The notes under the pieces are model-generated. The model saw nothing but the letters and a program-made list of their open reading frames with translations, searched no databases and had not been told where the DNA came from. From positions 124,001 through 188,000 of the forward strand of contig NZ_CABVIY010000004.1 in the NCBI RefSeq assembly GCF_902498195.1: 64,000 nucleotides of DNA. Direction: 5' to 3'. The number at the start of each line of letters is the position of its first letter. Position 1 is the first letter of the stretch. Source of the DNA: Pseudomonas fluorescens (lineage in GTDB: Bacteria > Pseudomonadota > Gammaproteobacteria > Pseudomonadales > Pseudomonadaceae). Positions 55,623 through 64,000 of this stretch are shown here, piece after piece. Position numbers and translations under genes: made by a program.

Positions 55623-56277
55623 AGCCTACAAACAGCGCATGGTTGGCGCACTGGTCCTGGTGGCGCTGGCGGTGATTTTCCTGCCGATGCTGTTTTCCCG
55701 CCAGGATGAGCAGCGCCAGGTGACGGTCGAGGCACCGGCCGCGCCGCAAGCGCCGGCCATGCCGCAAGTGCAGGTCGAGCCGGTGGTGGTGCCTGAGCCG
55801 CAAGCCTTGCCTCAGGAGCCGGTGCCGAGCGACGACGAGATTGCCCAGCAGGCTCCGGTCGCGCCGAGCGCGCCTGTTGCATCGGCGCCGGCGCCCGCCG
55901 CCAAGCCGGTTACGCCGCCGCCTGCCCCCGCACCGGTCCCGGCGCTGGCCGCCAAACCGGCGACAGCCCCGGCCCAGCCCATCACGGCAGCCCCGGGCAA
56001 GCCGGACACCACGCAAAGCCGCGTCGATGCCAACGGCCTGTCGGTCAGCTGGTCGGTGCAGCTGGCGAGCCTGTCCAGCCGTGAAAGCGCGGAAAAACTG
56101 CAGAAAACCCTGCGCAGCCAGGGTTACAACGCCTATATCCGTTCGGCCGACGGCAAGAACCGGGTGTTTGTCGGGCCGTTGATCGAGCGCGCCGAGGCTG
56201 ATCGCCTGCGTGACTTGTTGAACCGCCAGCAGAACCTCAAGGGGTTTGTGGTGCGTTTTCAGCCGGAGCGCGGCTAA
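55606..56277 (+). CDS. SPOR-domain (DedD-like) cell-division protein
   Basis: 223 aa. A single inner-membrane helix (MVGALVLVALAVIFLPMLFS, residues 8-28) precedes a Pro/Ala-rich periplasmic linker. A C-terminal SPOR domain starts near 145 (SWSVQLASLSSRESAEKLQK, VGPLIERAEADRLRDLL). SPOR domains bind denuded septal peptidoglycan. GGAGG lies 9 bases before the ATG, inside folC, a 17-base overlap that argues for translational coupling. Confidence 0.9.
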   Translation: MALLDKAYKQRMVGALVLVALAVIFLPMLFSRQDEQRQVTVEAPAAPQAPAMPQVQVEPVVVPEPQALPQEPVPSDDEIAQQAPVAPSAPVASAPAPAAKPVTPPPAPAPVPALAAKPATAPAQPITAAPGKPDTTQSRVDANGLSVSWSVQLASLSSRESAEKLQKTLRSQGYNAYIRSADGKNRVFVGPLIERAEADRLRDLLNRQQNLKGFVVRFQPERG

Positions 56278-56375
56278 ATCTATCGCCCCGATTTGAAATG
56301 CACTGACAATCGCAGCTTACCGATAAGCATGGGCTCTGCTAAAATGCGCCGCCTTATCCGTCTGTAGGCTGCACT

Positions 56376-56936
56376 GTGCCATTTACCTGGGTTGACTGGG
56401 CGATCGTTGCTATCGTCGCCATCTCCGCATTGATCAGTCTGAGCCGCGGCTTCGTCAAAGAAGCACTGTCGCTGGTGACCTGGATCATCGCAGGAGTCGT
56501 TGCCTGGATGTTCGGTGGCTCATTGTCCGAGTACCTCGCCGGATACATCGAAACACCTTCGGCTCGCGTGATCGCGGGCTGCACCATCATGTTTGTCGCC
56601 ACCCTGGTGGTAGGCGCAATGATCAATTATCTGATCGGCGAGTTGGTACGTGTCACCGGGCTGTCCGGGACCGATCGATTCCTCGGCATGGCCTTCGGCG
56701 CCACGCGTGGCGGGTTGCTGGTGGTCGTGGCGGTCGGGCTGTTGAGCCTGGGGCCGGTACAGCACGACGAGTGGTGGCAACAGTCCCAGCTCGTGCCAAA
56801 ATTTCTATTGGTCGCCGACTGGTCCAAAAACCTGATTCTCGGGTGGAGCAGTCAGTGGCTTGCCAGCGGAATCAGCGTACCCGCTGATATGCCGTTCAAG
56901 GAGCACCTCTTGCCGATGGCCAAAACGCCTCAGTGA
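56376..56936 (+). CDS. cvpA: CvpA family membrane protein
   Basis: 186 aa with four membrane helices; MPFTWVDWAIVAIVAISALI and SLSRGFVKEALSLVTWIIAG are the CvpA opening. GTG start (no ATG in frame upstream). Named for colicin V production; its modern role is in envelope integrity and biofilm traits. It precedes purF by 41 bases. Confidence 0.92.
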   Translation: MPFTWVDWAIVAIVAISALISLSRGFVKEALSLVTWIIAGVVAWMFGGSLSEYLAGYIETPSARVIAGCTIMFVATLVVGAMINYLIGELVRVTGLSGTDRFLGMAFGATRGGLLVVVAVGLLSLGPVQHDEWWQQSQLVPKFLLVADWSKNLILGWSSQWLASGISVPADMPFKEHLLPMAKTPQ

Positions 56937-56977
56937 GTTGTGTTCAGTTCAGATCCATTAAGTAGGGGTTGCGTCGC

Positions 56978-58483
<1,506 letters not shown>

Positions 58484-58489
58484 GTAACT

Positions 58490-58513
58490 ACCGGCCCTGA
58501 GGGGCCGGTTTTG
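58490..58513 (+). terminator. Terminator after purF
   Basis: ACCGGCCC/GGGCCGGT stem, TGAG loop, then TTTTG. It lies between purF and metZ. Confidence 0.8.
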
Positions 58514-58556
58514 TATCTGGCTTTTAATTTTCGAGAATAGGGAAAGGAGTGACAGC

Positions 58557-59768
58557 ATGAGTCAGGATTGGGATGCCGGTCGGTTGGACAGCGACCTCGA
58601 AGGCGTAGCGTTCGATACCCTGGCCGTACGCGCCGGTCAGCACCGTACGCCGGAAGGCGAACACGGTGATCCGATGTTCTTCACTTCCAGCTATGTGTTC
58701 CGCACCGCCGCCGACGCGGCCGCGCGCTTTGCCGGGGAAGTGCCGGGCAACGTCTACTCGCGCTACACCAACCCTACCGTGCGCGCCTTTGAAGAGCGCA
58801 TTGCCGCCCTGGAAAGCGCCGAGCAAGCCGTGGCCACCGCCACCGGCATGGCCGCGATCATGGCGGTGGTGATGAGCCTGTGCAGCGCCGGCGACCATGT
58901 ACTGGTGTCGCGCAGCGTATTCGGTTCGACCATCAGCCTGTTCGAGAAGTATTTCAAGCGTTTCGGCGTCGAAGTCGACTACGTGCCCCTGGCGGACCTG
59001 TCCGGCTGGGATGCGGCGATCAAGGCCAATACCAAGCTGCTGTTCGTCGAATCGCCCTCCAACCCGCTGGCAGAACTGGTGGACATCGCCGAGCTGGCGA
59101 ACATCGCGCATGCCAAGGGCGCGATGCTGGTGGTCGATAACTGCTTCTGCACCCCGGCCTTGCAGCAACCGCTGAAAATGGGCGCTGACGTTGTCGTGCA
59201 CTCGGCCACCAAGTTCATCGACGGCCAGGGTCGTTGCATGGGCGGCGTCGTGGCCGGTCGCAGCGAACAAATGAAAGAAGTGGTCGGCTTCCTGCGCACT
59301 GCCGGGCCGACCCTGAGCCCGTTCAACGCCTGGATCTTCCTCAAGGGCCTGGAAACCCTGAACCTGCGGATGAAGGCGCATTGCGCCAACGCCCAGCAAC
59401 TGGCCGAGTGGCTGGAGCAGCAGGATGGCATCGAGAAGGTCCACTACGCCGGCCTCAAGAGCCATCCACAGCACGAATTGGCCCAGCGTCAGCAGAAGGG
59501 GTTCGGTGCCGTGGTGAGTTTCGAGGTCAAGGGCGGCAAAGAGGGCGCCTGGCGCTTTATCGATGCGACCCGCCTGATTTCGATCACCGCCAACCTGGGC
59601 GACAGCAAAACCACCATCACCCACCCGAGCACCACCTCCCACGGCCGCCTGGCGCCGCAAGAGCGTGAGGCCGCGGGTATTCGTGACAGCCTGATCCGCA
59701 TCGCGGTCGGCCTGGAAGACGTGGCGGACCTGCAAGCCGACCTGGCGCGCGGTCTGGCTGCGTTGTGA
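58557..59768 (+). CDS. metZ: O-succinylhomoserine sulfhydrylase
   Basis: 403 aa PLP enzyme of the Cys/Met metabolism family; makes homocysteine directly from O-succinylhomoserine and sulfide. PLP lysine in [18 protein letters not shown] near 219. The [20 protein letters not shown] and [12 protein letters not shown] segments are typical. GGGAAAGGAG precedes the ATG. The last four bases overlap the SDR start (GTGA). Confidence 0.95.
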   Translation: MSQDWDAGRLDSDLEGVAFDTLAVRAGQHRTPEGEHGDPMFFTSSYVFRTAADAAARFAGEVPGNVYSRYTNPTVRAFEERIAALESAEQAVATATGMAAIMAVVMSLCSAGDHVLVSRSVFGSTISLFEKYFKRFGVEVDYVPLADLSGWDAAIKANTKLLFVESPSNPLAELVDIAELANIAHAKGAMLVVDNCFCTPALQQPLKMGADVVVHSATKFIDGQGRCMGGVVAGRSEQMKEVVGFLRTAGPTLSPFNAWIFLKGLETLNLRMKAHCANAQQLAEWLEQQDGIEKVHYAGLKSHPQHELAQRQQKGFGAVVSFEVKGGKEGAWRFIDATRLISITANLGDSKTTITHPSTTSHGRLAPQEREAAGIRDSLIRIAVGLEDVADLQADLARGLAAL

Positions 59769-60538
59769 TCGAATTGTCCACGCCGGGTAGTTCCAATGGT
59801 CGTGTAGCGCTGGTCACCGGCGCTGCACGGGGCATCGGGCTGGGCATCGCGGCCTGGTTGATCAGCGAAGGCTGGCAAGTGGTGCTGACGGATCTGGACC
59901 GGGTGCGCGGCTCGAAAGTGGCGAAGGTGCTGGGCGAAAATGCCTGGTTCATCGCCATGGACGTCGCGAACGAAGGGCAGGTCGCGCTGGGTGTCGCCGA
60001 GGTGCTGGGGCAGTTCGGACGCCTTGATGCACTGGTGTGCAATGCGGCGGTGGCCGATCCGCACAACATCACGCTGGAAAGTCTCGATCTGGATTACTGG
60101 AATCGGGTGCTGGCGGTCAATCTCAGTGGGCCGATGTTGTTGGCCAAGCACTGTGCGCCGTACCTGCGGGCCCACAGCGGTTCGATCGTCAATCTGGCCT
60201 CGACCCGTGCCGGGCAGTCGGAACCGGATACAGAGGCCTATGCGGCGAGCAAGGGCGGCTTGTTGGCCCTGACTCACGCGTTGGCCATCAGCCTGGGCCC
60301 GGAGATTCGCGTCAATGCGGTCAGCCCCGGCTGGATCGATGCGCGCGACCCTTCCGTGCGCCGTGCCGAGCCACTGACCGACGCCGACCATGCCCAGCAT
60401 CCGGCGGGCAGGGTAGGGACGGTCGAGGACGTGGCGGCGATGGTGGCCTGGCTGCTGTCGAAGAATGCCGGTTTCGTCACGGGCCAGGAGTTCGTGGTGG
60501 ATGGCGGGATGACCAAGAAGATGATTTACAGCGAGTAA
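59765..60538 (+). CDS. Short-chain dehydrogenase/reductase
   Basis: 257 aa. Cofactor motif [12 protein letters not shown] near 19, NAAVADP and the active-site YAASK (near 160) are intact. GTG start overlapping metZ. Could reduce a beta-keto or sugar substrate; conserved downstream of metZ in P. aeruginosa (PA3106 as I remember). Substrate unknown. Confidence 0.9.
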   Translation: MIELSTPGSSNGRVALVTGAARGIGLGIAAWLISEGWQVVLTDLDRVRGSKVAKVLGENAWFIAMDVANEGQVALGVAEVLGQFGRLDALVCNAAVADPHNITLESLDLDYWNRVLAVNLSGPMLLAKHCAPYLRAHSGSIVNLASTRAGQSEPDTEAYAASKGGLLALTHALAISLGPEIRVNAVSPGWIDARDPSVRRAEPLTDADHAQHPAGRVGTVEDVAAMVAWLLSKNAGFVTGQEFVVDGGMTKKMIYSE

Positions 60539-60576
60539 TCGGGCTTGGCCTTAAACATTGATGTTGAATGTGCCGG

Positions 60577-60649
60577 CGCCTTCGCGAGCAAGCCCGCTCC
60601 CACAGTGGGCTGTGTTTCCCATGTGGGAGCGGGCTTGCTCGCGAAGGCG
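60577..60649. repeat. REP doublet
   Basis: Inverted copies 60577-60604 and 60622-60649 of the CGCCTTCGCGAGCAAGCCCG type, between the SDR and tRNA genes. Confidence 0.9.
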
Positions 60650-60719
60650 TTCAGGCTGATGTCGATTCCGTACCGGTTGAAAGAATTTTGTCTTTTTCAG
60701 AAAAACTTCAATCCTGCTA

Positions 60720-60748
60720 TTGACTTAGGTTCGCTACCTGCGTAAATT
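60720..60748 (+). promoter_or_regulatory. Sigma-70 promoter of tRNA-Val/Asp cluster
   Basis: TTGACT (60720-60725), 17 bases, TAAATT (60743-60748), then a GC-rich discriminator CGCGGCC; the tRNA starts 22 bases later. Confidence 0.7.
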
Positions 60749-60770
60749 TCGCGGCCTCGGAGATGCAAAC

Positions 60771-60846
60771 GGGTGATTAGCTCAGCTGGGAGAGCGTCTG
60801 CCTTACAAGCAGAATGTCGGCGGTTCGATCCCGTCATCACCCACCA
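60771..60846 (+). tRNA. tRNA-Val (anticodon TAC)
   Basis: 76 nt; acceptor GGGTGAT/ATCACCC, loop CTTACAA carrying TAC, T arm GGTTCGATCCC, encoded CCA. Confidence 0.95.
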
Positions 60847-60899
60847 CTCCCGAGAGTCTTGCGAAAGCAAGATGGAAGCTGAAATGCCTCCACCGACGC

Positions 60900-60976
60900 G
60901 CAGCGGTAGTTCAGTCGGTTAGAATACCGGCCTGTCACGCCGGGGGTCGCGGGTTCGAGTCCCGTCCGCTGCGCCA
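60900..60976 (+). tRNA. tRNA-Asp (anticodon GTC), copy 1
   Basis: 77 nt; acceptor GCAGCGG/CCGCTGC, anticodon loop CTGTCAC, T arm GGGTTCGAGTCCC, encoded CCA. Confidence 0.95.
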
Positions 60977-61068
60977 TATTTTACGAATCGGATGTGTTCG
61001 GTTCGCGATTGCAAAGCACCGAAGCTTTCAATCAAACGAGTTACTTGAGCGTCAGCTCAAAGCGATAC

Positions 61069-61145
61069 GCAGCGGTAGTTCAGTCGGTTAGAATACCGGC
61101 CTGTCACGCCGGGGGTCGCGGGTTCGAGTCCCGTCCGCTGCGCCA
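61069..61145 (+). tRNA. tRNA-Asp (anticodon GTC), copy 2
   Basis: Identical to the copy at 60900; the spacer between them differs, so only the tRNA body is repeated. Confidence 0.95.
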
Positions 61146-61221
61146 TATCTGCCTCAAGGCCCACTGAACGCCTTGGCGCTACGAAGAAAGCCATCAGTGC
61201 TTATTTCGAGTCGATAGCAAA

Positions 61222-61249
61222 GACCCTGGTCGAAAGACCGGGGTTTTTT
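61222..61249 (+). terminator. Terminator of the tRNA-Asp cluster
   Basis: CCCTGGTC/GACCGGGG stem (with one wobble pair), GAAA loop, then six Ts. Confidence 0.85.
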
Positions 61250-61412
61250 GTTTCTGCGATTCGGCTTTTCCGCTTTCTGCTTCTTTTCCTGTTCTCGTTC
61301 CCGCTTCGACCTTGCGAAGGCGAGGACTCAGTGTGCCTATTGTCTTTTAAAACTTCCGCTGAGTAATCAGTTCTTCAAGTTGGCTTATTGTTGAATGCAT
61401 TTATTTGGTTAA

Positions 61413-61455
61413 GTATCACACTGTATCTGGATGGTCGTTAGATACAGTGTGATAC
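61413..61455. repeat. Perfect 16-bp inverted repeat
   Basis: GTATCACACTGTATCT (61413-61428) and its exact complement (61440-61455), 11-base loop. No T run follows, so a terminator is less likely than an operator or the remnant of a mobile element. Confidence 0.8.
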
Positions 61456-61641
61456 ATGCATCGATTTATAAACTGATTTTTTACCTGGAAAGCATAAGGT
61501 TAGTTGTATTGATTATTTTGTCGTCTGCCAGACTTCCTCCATACTTCACTATCTTCAGCGCGTTTATTAATGACTGTGCAGGTGAAACTAAACCCGTCAG
61601 CGATTAACGCGGTGTTCTGTTAATAAGAAGAGGAGTTGTCT

Positions 61642-62091
61642 ATGAGCGAGATCGAACAAGCCACTTTCGGGGCAGGTTGTTTCTGGGGCGCCGAAGCCGC
61701 CTTTCGAGAGCTGGAAGGGGTCGTTGATACTCGAGTCGGGTTCGCTTCTGCAGCGAATGATGCCCACCTGAAAATCGAAGTGGTGCAAGTGGATTTCGAC
61801 CCTGCCCAATTGTCTTATTCGCATTTGATCGAACATTTCTGGGCCTTGCACGATCCGACTTCGGTGGACAGGCAAGGCGCCGATGCCGGCGTCAAATACC
61901 GCTCGGCGATCTTCACGCACTCAGCGCAGCAGCAGGCGTCGGCCAACAGCGCCAAGCAACTGCTCGAAGTATCGGGTCGTTTGAGCAAGCCAGTGGTCAC
62001 CCATGTACTGGCCCTGGGTGCGCTCGAACTGGCCGACGAAGACCAGCAGCGCTATCTGGAAAAACACGGCAAGACCAGCTGCTCCATCTGA
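61642..62091 (+). CDS. Short MsrA-like methionine sulfoxide reductase
   Basis: 149 aa, against about 170-210 for typical MsrA. The catalytic cysteine motif GCFWG (C13) is present, as are the active-site glutamate (IEVVQVDFDP) and the HDPTSVDRQGADAGVKYRSA block. The loop usually found between VGYAGG and TGHAE is shortened by about 16 residues. GAGGAG lies 6 bases before the ATG. It would reduce methionine-S-sulfoxide; activity is uncertain because of the deletion. Confidence 0.8.
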   Translation: MSEIEQATFGAGCFWGAEAAFRELEGVVDTRVGFASAANDAHLKIEVVQVDFDPAQLSYSHLIEHFWALHDPTSVDRQGADAGVKYRSAIFTHSAQQQASANSAKQLLEVSGRLSKPVVTHVLALGALELADEDQQRYLEKHGKTSCSI

Positions 62092-62190
62092 TTTCAATCC
62101 TGACAACTGTCCGACACAGGTAAGACTCTGCGCACTCGAGCGCAGGGTCCTCGTCAGTTCGTCCTTGAAAACCCAATAACAAAGGTCGTC

Positions 62191-63813
62191 ATGTTCAAGA
62201 TAAAAGTTGTTCCTTTACTGCTGGGCGCAGCGGTGATCGGCTGCGCATCGTTTGCCCAGGCGGCATCTACACTGGTTTATTGTTCCGAAGGAAGTCCGGC
62301 GGGATTCGATCCAGGCCAATACACCACGGGCACTGACTTTGATGCGTCGGCGGAAACAGTATTCAATCGCCTGACTCAGTTCGAACGTGGAGGAACGACA
62401 CTGGTTGAGGGGCTCGCCACAAGTTGGGATGTGTCGCAGGATGTATTGACCTATACCTTCCATTTGCGCAAAGGGGTCAAGTTCCATACGACGCCTTACT
62501 TCAAGCCATCCCGGGACTTCAATGCCGATGATGTGCTGTTCACCTTCAATAGAATGCTTAACCGGGACGACCCATTCCGTAAAGCCTACCCGACCGAGTT
62601 CCCTTATTTCACGGACATGGGCCTGGACACTAACATTACCGGCCTCAACAAAGTCGACGACTACACCGTTCAATTCCACCTGAAAACGGTCGACGCCGCG
62701 TTCGCGCAGGACATGGCGATGAGTTTCGCCTCGATCCAGTCCGCCGAATACGCCGCACAGCTGCTCCGGCAAGGCAAACCCTCGGACCTCAATCAGAAGC
62801 CGATCGGTACCGGCCCGTTCGTGTTCAAGAGTTATCAGAAAGACTCCAATATTCGTTTCGCCGGTAACAAGGAGTACTGGAAGCCCGAGGATGTGCGGCT
62901 CGATACCCTGATCTTCGCGATCACGCCCAACCCGTCGGTCCGGATCCAGAAGCTGGCAAAGAATGAATGCCAGGTCAGCTATTACCCGCGTCCCGCCGAC
63001 CTGGCGGCGCTCAGGGCTGACAAGCACCTGAGCCTGCCCAGTCAGGCCGGGTTCAACATCGGCTACCTCGCCTATAACGTGATGGACAAGATCAAGGGCT
63101 CTGATGAGCCGAACCCGATGGCGCAACTCAAGGTTCGCCAGGCGCTGGACATGGCGATACAGAAGCAAAACATCATCGACGCGGTGTATGAAGGTGCCGG
63201 GCAAAAGGCAGTCAATGCCATGCCACCGACCCAATGGTCCTACGACACGACCATCAAGGATGCACCGTACGATGTGGCCAGGGCCAGGCAGTTGCTCAAG
63301 GAAGCGGGGATCAAGGAGGGCACGGAAATCACGTTATGGGCGATGCCTGTCCAGCGTCCTTACAACCCGAACGCCAAGCTCATGGCCGAAATGATCCAGG
63401 CCGACTGGGCGAAAATCGGCATCAAGGCCAAGATCGTCAGTTACGAATGGGGCGAGTACAACAAGCGCGCCAAGCAGGGTGAGAACGGCGCGATCCTGAT
63501 CGGCTGGAGTGGCGACAATGGGGACCCGGATAACTGGCTGGGCACCCTGTTCAGCTGCGATGCCTTGAATGGCAACAACTATGCGAAGTGGTGCGATCCG
63601 AAGTACGACGCCTTGATCAAGGAAGCCAAATCCACGGCCGACCATGGCAAGCGTGTCGCCTTGTATCAACAGGCCCAGCACATTCTCAAAGACGCGGTGC
63701 CCATCACGCCGATTGCCCACTCGACGATATTCCAGCCGCTGCGCAACTCGGTGGACGGGTACAAGATCAGTCCGTCCGGCTACAGCTCGTTCTACGGAGT
63801 CGGTATCAAGTAA
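62191..63813 (+). CDS. dppA: Dipeptide/oligopeptide ABC transporter binding protein
   Basis: 540 aa extracytoplasmic protein of solute-binding family 5. Signal peptide FKIKVVPLLLGAAVIGCASF then AQA-ASTLVYCSEG; the VIGC could also be read as a lipobox. STLVYCSEGSPAGFDPGQYT is a DppA-like mature start. Family segments include ATSWDVSQDVLTYTFHLRKG and FNIGYLAYN. No permease genes lie in this window. AAAGG precedes the ATG. Confidence 0.88.
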   Translation: MFKIKVVPLLLGAAVIGCASFAQAASTLVYCSEGSPAGFDPGQYTTGTDFDASAETVFNRLTQFERGGTTLVEGLATSWDVSQDVLTYTFHLRKGVKFHTTPYFKPSRDFNADDVLFTFNRMLNRDDPFRKAYPTEFPYFTDMGLDTNITGLNKVDDYTVQFHLKTVDAAFAQDMAMSFASIQSAEYAAQLLRQGKPSDLNQKPIGTGPFVFKSYQKDSNIRFAGNKEYWKPEDVRLDTLIFAITPNPSVRIQKLAKNECQVSYYPRPADLAALRADKHLSLPSQAGFNIGYLAYNVMDKIKGSDEPNPMAQLKVRQALDMAIQKQNIIDAVYEGAGQKAVNAMPPTQWSYDTTIKDAPYDVARARQLLKEAGIKEGTEITLWAMPVQRPYNPNAKLMAEMIQADWAKIGIKAKIVSYEWGEYNKRAKQGENGAILIGWSGDNGDPDNWLGTLFSCDALNGNNYAKWCDPKYDALIKEAKSTADHGKRVALYQQAQHILKDAVPITPIAHSTIFQPLRNSVDGYKISPSGYSSFYGVGIK

Positions 63814-63876
63814 GAGTGTGGCGAGCCGGTGCCATTGGGTTCACCTGACAGGCGGCATCGGCAGCGCCACCCAATG

Positions 63877-64000
63877 TCAGCCCTGCAAATACACCGCATG
63901 GGTATGGGTGTACTCATACAACCCGTGCTTGCCATCCGCGCCGCCGATGCCGGATTTGCGCACGCCGGCATGGAAGCCTTGCATGGCTTCGAAGTTCTCG
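63877..64000 (-). CDS. Aldehyde dehydrogenase, AldA-like (5' part off window)
   Basis: Only the last 41 codons are visible. The C-terminus ENFEAMQGFHAGVRKSGIGG, ADGKHGLYEYTHTHAVYLQG is very close to what I remember of E. coli AldA (lactaldehyde/glycolaldehyde dehydrogenase). NAD-dependent oxidation of a small aldehyde is the family role. It converges on the dppA-like gene. Confidence 0.8.
   Translation of the reverse strand, partial: ENFEAMQGFHAGVRKSGIGGADGKHGLYEYTHTHAVYLQG

Larger units (their letters stand above)
61146..61641. other. AT-rich gap after tRNA-Asp
   Basis: 496 bases without a supported gene. A terminator (61222-61249) ends the tRNA transcript. From 61300 on, the base composition turns clearly AT-rich compared with the flanks. 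A perfect 16-bp inverted repeat sits at 61413-61455. No integrase or att duplication seen. Confidence 0.6.

Noticed and set aside
60900..61145. Attachment-site duplication of a mobile element at tRNA-Asp
   Set aside because: Both copies are complete, functional-looking tRNAs with separate spacers, and no integrase is near.

Overview
The window looks like chromosomal DNA from a fluorescent-group Pseudomonas. It is GC-rich and compact. From gltX and uvrB, and again from a LysR gene through leuC-leuD-methyltransferase-leuB-asd-usg-fimV-truA-trpF-accD-folC-SPOR-cvpA-purF-metZ-SDR, the gene order matches the order I remember for the Pseudomonas aeruginosa chromosome. Its intergenic gaps carry many paired Pseudomonas-type REP palindromes. 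I see no CRISPR array, transposase, integrase or prophage.

Layout. (1) Positions 1-15177 are an aromatic-degradation region. On the minus strand, anthranilate dioxygenase antABC is followed colinearly by a complete branched-chain-type (HAAT) ABC importer, a formamidase-like alpha/beta hydrolase, and a second, unassigned ring-hydroxylating dioxygenase (reductase, alpha, beta; beta runs off the left edge). Divergent to it on the plus strand lie an OprD-family porin and two adjacent AraC-family regulators. (2) 15257-28747 is mostly housekeeping: tRNA-Asn, two small genes, an aromatic aminotransferase, uvrB, an EmrAB-type efflux pair, gltX, a duplicated tRNA-Ala/tRNA-Glu cluster, a TetR/hydrolase/thioesterase run, dusC, and an Hsp20 gene with a heat-shock promoter and a ROSE-like RNA thermometer. 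(3) 28839-34579 (minus) is a tightly packed six-gene operon: CDP-alcohol phosphatidyltransferase, hydrolase-methyltransferase fusion, PAP2-dual-specificity-phosphatase fusion, an unknown membrane protein, a PlsC-like acyltransferase and a CdsA-like cytidylyltransferase. It resembles the uncharacterised Escherichia coli ynbABCD genes plus an acyltransferase, and together the genes could form a parallel route to an unidentified phospholipid. This is my best candidate for an undescribed system.

(4) 34710-40644 holds a quinol-dependent nitric oxide reductase, whose leader contains terminator-like hairpins just before its ribosome site, and a large PAS-GGDEF-EAL protein. (5) 40711-60538 is the leucine/aspartate-semialdehyde/FimV/TruA/TrpF/AccD/FolC/CvpA/PurF/MetZ block; a 170-nt centred inverted repeat lies between the divergent LysR gene and leuC. 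(6) 60577-64000 holds a REP pair, tRNA-Val and two tRNA-Asp genes, an AT-rich patch with a perfect 16-bp inverted repeat, a short MsrA-like gene, a dipeptide-type solute-binding protein, and the 3' end of an AldA-like aldehyde dehydrogenase.

How the genes fit together. The porin and ABC importer could bring in an aromatic acid, the hydrolase and second dioxygenase could process it, and AntABC converts anthranilate to catechol; the catechol genes are not in this window. The leu, asd, metZ, trpF, accD, folC and purF genes are scattered parts of core biosynthesis. Start codons were chosen from ribosome-site spacing, overlaps and family N-termini. All assignments come from reading the sequence and from remembered family knowledge; no database search was run.
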